A stretch of 6,085 nt of DNA from Gemmatimonadota bacterium (GTDB lineage: Bacteria; Gemmatimonadota; Gemmatimonadetes; Palauibacterales; Palauibacteraceae): the NCBI GenBank assembly GCA_013042495.1, contig JABDQB010000106.1, positions 1-6,085 of the forward strand, written 5' to 3'. The notes beneath the pieces are model-generated. The model was given only the letters and a program-made list of their open reading frames with translations. It was not told the DNA's origin and did not search any database. Position 1 is the first letter of the stretch; every line of letters starts with the position of its first letter. Shown here in pieces: positions 1-4,643 of the stretch. The position numbers and the translations under genes were made by a program.

Positions 1-423
1 ACCACGCGCACGGTGGAACTGACCCCTGGGCAGCGTGAGCCGACGACTCGCGAAAAGGCGCGGCAGGAGGTGACCCGGCGGCCCTCGATCGATCCGGTGC
101 GGACCACACGCACGGTGGAGGTAGCCCCGAAGAGCCAGCCGGTTGCTCGAGACAGGGCGCGCGTCGAGACGCGCTCGCCGAAGGCGACGCCCACACGGAA
201 GGCGCCAGCCAAGGCGCCGACGGTGAGACCGAGTGTGGGTGAACGCACGAAGACCCCGAGTCGCGTGACGCGGCCGAGTTCTGCCGCACCGTCCAGGCCT
301 ACGCGCGCCGCGCCGCCACAGCGGGCGACTCCCACGAAGACGCGGACGCCGAGATCGTCTCCGGCGCGGACAGCGCCGCGTTCTCCGTCCCGGGCGAAAC
401 CGGCGAAGACGAAGTCCAACTGA
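1..423 (+). CDS. C-terminal end of a highly basic, disordered Pro/Thr/Ala/Arg/Lys-rich protein (5' partial)
   Basis: The reading frame is open from the first base, so the gene begins outside the window; the GTG at 13 is probably an internal Val codon. The visible 140 residues have no hydrophobic segment and no globular pattern. They are dominated by Pro, Thr, Ala, Ser, Arg and Lys. After Glu81 there is not one acidic residue up to the stop, against 16 Lys/Arg. Five S/T-P-x-K/R tetrapeptides occur (residues 63-66, 85-88, 110-113, 120-123, 128-131), a pattern known from histone H1 tails that bind the DNA minor groove. The peptide TTRTVE occurs at residues 1-6 and again at 35-40, suggesting a degenerate 34-residue repeat that may continue upstream. 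The family is not recognised. A tail binding nucleic acid or another polyanion is inference. The frame and stop (TGA at 421-423) are clear; the N-terminal domain that would tell the function is missing. Confidence 0.6.
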   Translation, partial: TTRTVELTPGQREPTTREKARQEVTRRPSIDPVRTTRTVEVAPKSQPVARDRARVETRSPKATPTRKAPAKAPTVRPSVGERTKTPSRVTRPSSAAPSRPTRAAPPQRATPTKTRTPRSSPARTAPRSPSRAKPAKTKSN

Positions 424-954
424 TCAGTCGGGCTCGGACTCCGGCCCGGTCGGCCTCGCCAGCAGCTTGCTGAGCCCATAGGCCCAGATCCAGACGCTGA
501 CCGCGCCAAGGATTACCGCCGAAATGCCGAACACGATTCGGCCGGCTCGCTCTCCCACCGGTCCGCCAACGCCCAAACCGCCGCCACCCACGCCGCCGGA
601 GAACGCGCGTTCCCCAGGGCCGAACGCTACCCACGCCGCGATGGCGAAAAAGGTGGAAGCGATGAACGCGCCCACCAGCCAGCCGGCCGGGTTGAACTTC
701 CCACCTCGAGACATTCGCTCGATATAGCCCGGCCTTCGGAGGTCGATGGATCCCACAACTACGCTGTAGCCGCCCGCTACGAAGAACACGGCGCCTGCGG
801 CCACGATGACCCACGGAGGTGCGTTCCTCGAGGTCTCTTCGGTCGGTATCACGCCGAGTCCGACCATGATGATGGCCGCTCCCGCGGCGACGGCCAGAAG
901 GCCGAGGCTCAAACACGTGCGGGCCGGTCCGCCGGATCGCTCACGCTTTCCCAT
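424..954 (-). CDS. Small four-helix integral membrane protein, function unknown
   Basis: This 176-residue protein has four clear hydrophobic segments at about residues 15-35, 47-69, 90-112 and 139-162. A basic N-terminus (MGKRER) and Arg/Lys-containing loops lie between them, so it should sit in the inner membrane. Between TM3 and TM4 comes an AFGPGERAFSGG stretch followed by a run of about nine Gly in 14 residues (120-133), probably a flexible loop. The C-terminus is short and acidic. No catalytic motif is visible and the family was not identified. The ATG at 952-954 gives a polar, basic N-terminus just before TM1. Its Shine-Dalgarno is poor (only CAGG nearby), while a TTGACA box lies close upstream, so the mRNA may have almost no leader. 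A long same-strand frame at 299-916 covers most of the gene but codes for Arg-rich low-complexity sequence and is a shadow. The stop abuts the stop of the convergent gene to its left. Confidence 0.75.
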   Translation of the reverse strand: MGKRERSGGPARTCLSLGLLAVAAGAAIIMVGLGVIPTEETSRNAPPWVIVAAGAVFFVAGGYSVVVGSIDLRRPGYIERMSRGGKFNPAGWLVGAFIASTFFAIAAWVAFGPGERAFSGGVGGGGLGVGGPVGERAGRIVFGISAVILGAVSVWIWAYGLSKLLARPTGPESEPD

Positions 955-962
955 ACCTGAAG

Positions 963-991
963 ATGTGACTTAATTGGTCTCGGTATGTCAA
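963..991 (-). promoter_or_regulatory. Candidate sigma70-type promoter for the membrane protein gene
   Basis: Read on the minus strand, bases 986-991 spell a perfect TTGACA -35 box. With a 17-base spacer the -10 position falls on TCACAT (963-968), only a 3/6 match to TATAAT. Transcription would then start near 956, within a few bases of the ATG at 954, implying a leaderless or near-leaderless message. This agrees with the absence of a good Shine-Dalgarno. The weak -10 keeps confidence low. Confidence 0.35.
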
Positions 992-992
992 A

Positions 993-1015
993 CAAAAAGA
1001 GGCCGCAAGGGCCTT
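993..1015 (-). terminator. Small terminator-like hairpin with T-tract in the divergent spacer
   Basis: On the minus strand a 5-bp GC-rich stem (AGGCC at 1000-1004 paired with GGCCT at 1010-1014, 5-base loop) is followed by CTTTTTGTTT. This has the form of a weak intrinsic terminator. It lies upstream of the candidate promoter of the membrane protein gene, so it would stop antisense transcripts coming out of the DUF481 gene rather than end a known gene. The stem is short, so chance is a fair alternative. Confidence 0.3.
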
Positions 1016-1041
1016 CCTGGTAGCGGTGTATCCACAAGCAT

Positions 1042-1051
1042 GGAGATATGA
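1042..1051 (+). promoter_or_regulatory. Ribosome binding site of the DUF481 gene
   Basis: GGAG at 1042-1045 stands six bases before the ATG at 1052. This fixes the start over the nearby out-of-frame ATG at 1048, and the resulting N-terminus is a good signal peptide. Confidence 0.65.
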
Positions 1052-1921
1052 ATGAGGGATTCAAGACGCCGTATCCTGCCCGTGATCGCGGTACTCCTGT
1101 CGCTCGTCGCGACGAACACGGCTGTGGCGCAGGAGGACGAGAAGGAACTGGGCTGGTTCAACGCGACCGATTTCGCGTGGGTCCTGACGGGTGGAAACTC
1201 GCAGACGAGCACACTCGGCCTGGGGAACGTTCTCACACATCTGTGGGAGACCTCCACCTTCCGCTTCGAGCTCGGCGGAGTCCGGTCCGAATCCACGCTG
1301 AAGACGCGCGGAGCCACAGGGTCGATCGATGACTTCGACCTGTTCGAGGAGAGCATCACGGAAAAGACGGCCGAGAGCTACCTGGCAAACGCCCGATATG
1401 ACTGGGCTTTCAGCGGTGCGTGGTACGCGTACGGTTTCGCGGGCTGGGAGCGCAACACGTTCGCCGGCTTCGACAATCGCACGACGGGAGCGGCCGGCGT
1501 TGGGCGCCAGCTCGTGGATACGGACAACACGAAGCTCAAGATCGACTTCGGTGGCACTTACGTGGTGCAGAAGGACGTGGTCCCGGTTCCCGGCAGGGAC
1601 GAAGGCTTTGCCGGTCTGCGGTTCACGGCCGACTGGCTCCAGAAGCTGTCCGGCAACACCGACTTCGTGAGCACGCTGATCCTCGATCAGAACCTGAACG
1701 ATACGGACGATGTGCGCGCCAATTGGCTGAACGCGCTTTCCATCGCGATGAGCGATGCGCTTTCCCTGCGGACGAGCTACCAGCTCCTGTGGGACAACCA
1801 GCCGGCCCTCACGACGGTGCCCTTGTTCGACGCGGGCGGAGTGCCCGTCGGCAGCAGCGTGCTGGCCCCGCTCGACGAACTGGACACGTTCTTCACCCTG
1901 GCGCTCGTATTGAATCTCTAG
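1052..1921 (+). CDS. DUF481 (YdiY-like) outer-membrane beta-barrel protein
   Basis: This 289-residue protein has a signal peptide (basic MRDSRRR, hydrophobic core to about residue 22, likely cleavage after AVA at 26). A DUF481-type barrel follows. Family marks include the early strand with GGNSQTSTLGLG (47-58), the central WYAYGFAGWERNTFAGFDNR stretch (124-143) followed by a Gly-rich strand with GVGRQL, and amphipathic strands throughout. The last strand ends the protein (FTLALVLNL) with Leu rather than the usual aromatic residue. The family includes the E. coli protein YdiY, described as salt-inducible, and is predicted to form an outer-membrane barrel; its substrate is unknown. Length matches the family. 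The start is set by GGAG six bases upstream. The gene stands alone on its strand and converges on the next gene with 14 bp between stops. Confidence 0.85.
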   Translation: MRDSRRRILPVIAVLLSLVATNTAVAQEDEKELGWFNATDFAWVLTGGNSQTSTLGLGNVLTHLWETSTFRFELGGVRSESTLKTRGATGSIDDFDLFEESITEKTAESYLANARYDWAFSGAWYAYGFAGWERNTFAGFDNRTTGAAGVGRQLVDTDNTKLKIDFGGTYVVQKDVVPVPGRDEGFAGLRFTADWLQKLSGNTDFVSTLILDQNLNDTDDVRANWLNALSIAMSDALSLRTSYQLLWDNQPALTTVPLFDAGGVPVGSSVLAPLDELDTFFTLALVLNL

Positions 1922-1935
1922 GATCGTCGCCAGAA

Positions 1936-2568
1936 CTAGAAGCGCATAGTCGCCACAACTCCGAGAGTGCCGCCGTCCCGCGGGGTCACCACCGGCACGA
2001 ACGACAGCCGGGACTCCCGGTGGCGAGCGGCCACCTCGGCGTTGTGACGGCGCACCTCGCCGTCGGCGCCGGCGATATCATGGATCAGGGAATACGCGGT
2101 CGCCCCAAGGGCTAGCAGGCCCACGACAGCGACCCCGGGCATCGCGCTGTCGTCTCCGAACATCTCGCATCCGCCACCCGAGCAGACGGCCGCCGTCGCG
2201 GCCGTGGCGACCAGGCTGATTCCCAGCCGTATTCCGACGCCCTTCCACGCCGCCCCGGCCGACCCCGCGTACCAGTATCCGGTCGCCGGCCCGAAGTACA
2301 TTCCATAGGAGAAGAGCGCGAGGCCCAGGCCGGAACCGGCCCCCCCGTCGCCCGAGTTCATGAGGGCCATACCCAGCGCCATGGGAACCACCGTGCCGGC
2401 CAGGGAGAGCAGCGAAGCAGTGCTCTCCGACTTCATGCCGGATACCGCCTCGACTTCGATCGACTTGGAGGCGAGCAGCGCCTCCTGGGAGTGCGCCAAC
2501 GGGGGCGGCAGCAGGGTAGTGCCCATCGCGAGCACCGCCAGTGATCCGAGCATCGATGTGGTCTTCAT
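1936..2568 (-). CDS. Exported Gly/Ala-rich hydrophobic protein, function unknown
   Basis: This 210-residue protein starts with a signal peptide (MKTTSMLGS, hydrophobic core, likely cleavage near LAHS-QE at 27-28). The mature part has hydrophobic, Gly/Ala-rich segments at about 51-70, 78-92, 111-129 and 142-163. A FGPATGYWYAG stretch (92-102) is followed by a Gly/Ala-rich turn. A cysteine pair, C129 and C134, flanks a Gly-rich turn and could form a disulfide outside the cytoplasm. A charged stretch with several Arg and Glu (171-187) precedes the C-terminal strand, which ends in TMRF. A terminal Phe is the classic outer-membrane assembly signal, so an envelope location is likely, but the hydrophobic segments look more like membrane helices than barrel strands. 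The family is not recognised. GGGAG about seven bases before the ATG supports the start. Confidence 0.7.
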   Translation of the reverse strand: MKTTSMLGSLAVLAMGTTLLPPPLAHSQEALLASKSIEVEAVSGMKSESTASLLSLAGTVVPMALGMALMNSGDGGAGSGLGLALFSYGMYFGPATGYWYAGSAGAAWKGVGIRLGISLVATAATAAVCSGGGCEMFGDDSAMPGVAVVGLLALGATAYSLIHDIAGADGEVRRHNAEVAARHRESRLSFVPVVTPRDGGTLGVVATMRF

Positions 2569-2634
2569 GTCTGACTCCCGTGATTCAGTGCCCTCGGCTT
2601 ACCAGTTTCAATCTTGGAGACGCCGATCAAGCGA

Positions 2635-2690
2635 GAGTCAGGCGACGCCGGCGCGGAGTCAGGCGCTTGTCGCTGTCACAGGGGCAGGCG
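2635..2690 (+). repeat. Short direct repeats in the divergent spacer before the nuclease gene
   Basis: GAGTCAGGCG occurs at 2635-2644 and exactly again at 2656-2665, 21 bases apart, which is two helical turns. The core CAGGCG appears a third time at 2685-2690, shortly before the nuclease ATG. Spacing and position between two divergent genes suggest operator half-sites. They are short and GC-rich, so chance is possible. Confidence 0.35.
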
Positions 2691-2701
2691 AAGTTCACCG
2701 C

Positions 2702-3655
2702 ATGGTATTCGAGATCCGTCCACACCCCGACTTTTCCTGGTCCCAGAGCCGGCGCTCCACGTTCCGCGAGTGTCCCAGGAAGTACTACTGGCACTACTAC
2801 GGATCGCATAACGGCTGGTTGGACGAGGCCGGGGACGAGGCGAAGCGTGCGTGGCGCCTCAAGAAGATCACGAACCTGCACATGGTGCTCGGCACGATCG
2901 TGCACGAGATCGCGGCAGATGCGATCCTGCGTGTACGGGGCGGTGGCGCAGTACCAGACGCGGCGGAGCTGATCGAGGAAGGGCGGGGCAGGCTGAACCG
3001 GGCCTGGCTCATGTCTCAACAGCGGGAGGAGTGGGAGCGTCGTCCCGGCCAGCTGACCATGTTGATGGCGTTCTATCGCGGCTCCGGCCCGTCACGCGAT
3101 CTCATCGAGACCATCCGGGACAAGCTCCACGCGTGCCTTCGCCACTTCTTGCTCTCGGAGAGCTTCCGGGAGGCGGTAGCCGCACCGGCTGTCGAGGTGA
3201 AGGAAGTCGATCGACTGGACTTCATCGAGCTCGATGGCGTCAAGGTGTACGCGCAGCCCGACCTGCTCTATAAGCTCGGTGACGCCTGGCGGATCATCGA
3301 CTGGAAGACCGGGGCCCGCCACGTGTCACACGCGCCGCAGCTGCGTACTTATGCCGTGTACCTGCAGGAACGGGGTGACCTTCCGAAAGGGCCGGTGATC
3401 GGCCGCCTCGAGTACCTGGGTACGGGGGATGCCGTGAGCGTCCCGGTCTCCGAGCGAGAGTGCGCCGAGGAGCGTCAGAGGATAGCGGACAGCGTGGCCG
3501 CGATGCGCACCTACCTTTCGGACCCGGTCCGCAACGAAGCCCTGCCGCGAGACCGGTTTCCCCTCCGGGAGGACACTCGGCGCTGCCCGCAGTGCCCGTT
3601 CTTCGAACTGTGCGAAACGGAGCTCGAGGCAGCGGGGGCGTCCGGGCCGTTCTGA
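2702..3655 (+). CDS. Stand-alone PD-(D/E)XK nuclease with Cas4/AddB-type Fe-S cysteines (RecB-family exonuclease)
   Basis: This 317-residue protein has the full PD-(D/E)XK motif set. It shows a helical entry with SRRSTFRECPRKYY, GTIVHE with His68, acidic Asp187 in the QPDLLYK strand, Asp200-Trp-Lys202 (IIDWKTG), and the QxxxY helix Gln213/Tyr217. Cys24, together with Cys295, Cys298 and Cys304 (C-x2-C-x5-C), reproduces the arrangement that holds a 4Fe-4S cluster in Cas4 and AddB. A metal-dependent DNA exonuclease acting in repair or end processing in the cytoplasm is the likely role. No helicase, CRISPR or cas gene lies nearby. The frame stays open upstream to 2360, but that part runs antisense through the preceding gene and reads as low-complexity sequence. 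The ATG at 2702 is the first start that begins at the conserved domain. Its Shine-Dalgarno is weak (AGGCGAAG region). Similar solo proteins of about 270-300 residues are known in actinobacteria. Confidence 0.88.
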   Translation: MVFEIRPHPDFSWSQSRRSTFRECPRKYYWHYYGSHNGWLDEAGDEAKRAWRLKKITNLHMVLGTIVHEIAADAILRVRGGGAVPDAAELIEEGRGRLNRAWLMSQQREEWERRPGQLTMLMAFYRGSGPSRDLIETIRDKLHACLRHFLLSESFREAVAAPAVEVKEVDRLDFIELDGVKVYAQPDLLYKLGDAWRIIDWKTGARHVSHAPQLRTYAVYLQERGDLPKGPVIGRLEYLGTGDAVSVPVSERECAEERQRIADSVAAMRTYLSDPVRNEALPRDRFPLREDTRRCPQCPFFELCETELEAAGASGPF

Positions 3656-3676
3656 TTCTGGCCTGGCCAACCCCGC

Positions 3677-3707
3677 TTGTGCGCCCTGGTTCGTTTTCGT
3701 GTATCGT
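3677..3707 (+). promoter_or_regulatory. Candidate promoter for the methionine-rich protein gene
   Basis: TTGTGC (3677-3682) and TATCGT (3702-3707) lie 19 bases apart in a locally T-rich patch of an otherwise GC-rich spacer. Both boxes deviate from consensus and the spacer is long. The assignment rests mostly on position, about 70 bases before the ATG at 3776. Confidence 0.25.
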
Positions 3708-3723
3708 TAGGTCGTCCCGACCA

Positions 3724-3747
3724 CGGTGGCTCCTGGCTCGGCCACCG
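3724..3747 (+). promoter_or_regulatory. Leader hairpin before the methionine-rich protein gene
   Basis: CGGTGGC (3724-3730) pairs perfectly with GCCACCG (3741-3747) around a 10-base loop. A smaller GCCT-TTCA-AGGC hairpin follows at 3747-3758, sharing one base with the first. Both fall between the candidate promoter and the Shine-Dalgarno. They could stabilise the 5' end of the mRNA or influence translation. No T-run follows, so an intrinsic terminator for the nuclease gene is unlikely. No known riboswitch is recognised. Confidence 0.4.
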
Positions 3748-3765
3748 CCTTTCAAGGCCTGATAT

Positions 3766-3775
3766 GGAGGTCCGC
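3766..3775 (+). promoter_or_regulatory. Strong ribosome binding site deciding the start at 3776
   Basis: GGAGG at 3766-3770 stands five bases before the ATG at 3776. The in-frame ATG at 3764-3766 overlaps this Shine-Dalgarno and is therefore a less likely start. Confidence 0.75.
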
Positions 3776-4549
3776 ATGAAGCGATGGATGTTGCTCCCCC
3801 TCGCCGTTCTGATGTTGATGCCGGCAAGCCTGGCCGCTCAGGAAGACGCCTCGCCCACCTGGTGGGCCGTGTTTACCGAGCAGGTGCCGCCGGCGGACGT
3901 GATGGCGTTCGAGGAAGCCAGCGCCAAGGCGTTGGAGGCGATCAAGGCAAACGCTCCCGCTGACATGGTCTACTACACCCAATCTGGCATGGAGACCGGG
4001 TACAGCTACGCCATCCCCATGGAGAGCATGACCGACTTCATGATGATGAACGAACAGTGGATGGGCATGATCAACGAGATCGGCTGGGAGAACTGGGAGG
4101 CCATGTCCGCGAAGTCCGACGCCATGGTCGAGCAGCGCTCGATGAACTTCTACGTGGAGTTGCCCGACCAGTCCTACCATCCCGAGGGATTCGTGGAGTC
4201 GATGGCTGACAAACCCGCTCGACACTACGACTGGATCTACCCCAAGTCCGGCATGGAAGACGAGCTCGCTGAGGTGATGAAGGAGTGGGTGGCGCTCTAC
4301 GCGGAGCACGGTATCGACAACGGCTGGACGGCCTACCAGGCCGTGTCCGGCGACAATCTTCCGATGGTCGTGCTCATCACTCCGACCACGACCGCCGCCG
4401 CCTACTACGCTATGAGCGAAGAAGTCGACCAGATTCTCGGGGAGGCCGGCCAGGAGATGATGATGAAGTCGATGGCGATGATGCGGAAGTTCGAGCACAA
4501 CGATTGGATGTACCGCCCCGAACTGTCGCTGGTGCCGGAAGAGATGTAG
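3776..4549 (+). CDS. Secreted, acidic, methionine-rich protein with an internal duplication, function unknown
   Basis: This 257-residue protein opens with a signal peptide (MKRWMLLPLAVLM, cleavage likely after SLAA/Q near 21-22). The mature part has 26 Met in about 235 residues and roughly 41 Asp/Glu against 12 Lys/Arg, so it is strongly acidic. Two halves share one pattern: an aromatic strand (WWAVFTEQV at 29-37; HYDWIYPKSG at 150-159), an acidic helix, a Tyr-containing strand (ADMVYYTQSG at 62-71; NGWTAYQAVSG at 182-192), another strand, a helical region and a closing strand (MNFYVELPD; WMYRPELS). This beta-alpha-beta order resembles tandem dimeric alpha/beta-barrel (ferredoxin-like) domains; that fold is inference. 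Met clusters lie at 82-98 and 228-236. No catalytic residues are recognised. Candidate roles are a periplasmic binding protein, perhaps for Cu(I) through Met side chains. A strong Shine-Dalgarno sets the start and a stem-loop follows the stop. Confidence 0.8.
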   Translation: MKRWMLLPLAVLMLMPASLAAQEDASPTWWAVFTEQVPPADVMAFEEASAKALEAIKANAPADMVYYTQSGMETGYSYAIPMESMTDFMMMNEQWMGMINEIGWENWEAMSAKSDAMVEQRSMNFYVELPDQSYHPEGFVESMADKPARHYDWIYPKSGMEDELAEVMKEWVALYAEHGIDNGWTAYQAVSGDNLPMVVLITPTTTAAAYYAMSEEVDQILGEAGQEMMMKSMAMMRKFEHNDWMYRPELSLVPEEM

Positions 4550-4592
4550 CCAGCCCGAGGCAGTGATTTCCGCTGCCCGGTGGAACCGCAGG

Positions 4593-4629
4593 GAAGCCCG
4601 CGAGCGCTGAGCCAGGCGCCGCGGGCTTC
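4593..4629. terminator. Stem-loop between convergent genes, probable bidirectional terminator
   Basis: GAAGCCCGCG (4593-4602) pairs perfectly with CGCGGGCTTC (4620-4629). An inner GCGC/GCGC stem (4604-4607 with 4616-4619) stacks on top after a single bulged A, leaving an 8-base loop. It sits 44 bases after the stop at 4549 and 15 bases past the stop of the convergent gene, so it can serve both transcripts. There is no long T-run on either side, only TTC-type ends. Termination may be inefficient, or the hairpin may mainly protect 3' ends. Confidence 0.6.
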
Positions 4630-4643
4630 GTGCATCCGGCCGG

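Noticed and set aside
13..15. GTG at 13 as the start of the basic protein
   Set aside because: The frame is open to base 1, the upstream codons match the internal TTRTVE repeat, and there is no Shine-Dalgarno, so the GTG is most likely an internal Val.
299..916. A 205-codon Arg-rich open frame on the minus strand
   Set aside because: It overlaps the four-helix membrane protein in another frame of the same strand and codes for low-complexity Arg/Gly sequence typical of GC-rich shadows.
1420..2115. A 231-codon plus-strand frame bridging two genes
   Set aside because: It is out of frame with the DUF481 gene, Arg/Gly-rich, and crosses the convergent stop region.
2360..2701. N-terminal extension of the nuclease frame
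   Set aside because: It runs antisense through the preceding exported-protein gene and shows no domain; the conserved nuclease sequence begins just after the ATG at 2702.
2702..3655. Annotation of the nuclease as CRISPR-associated Cas4
   Set aside because: The motifs fit, but there are no CRISPR repeats or other cas genes in the window, and solo RecB-like nucleases share the same residues.
3656..3700. GGCCTGGCCA after the nuclease stop as a terminator
   Set aside because: It does not form a stable stem of useful length and has no T-run.
3752..4498. A 248-codon His-rich open frame on the minus strand
   Set aside because: It is antisense to the Met-rich gene: ATG read backwards is CAT, so Met codons become His. 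No ribosome binding site or domain supports it.
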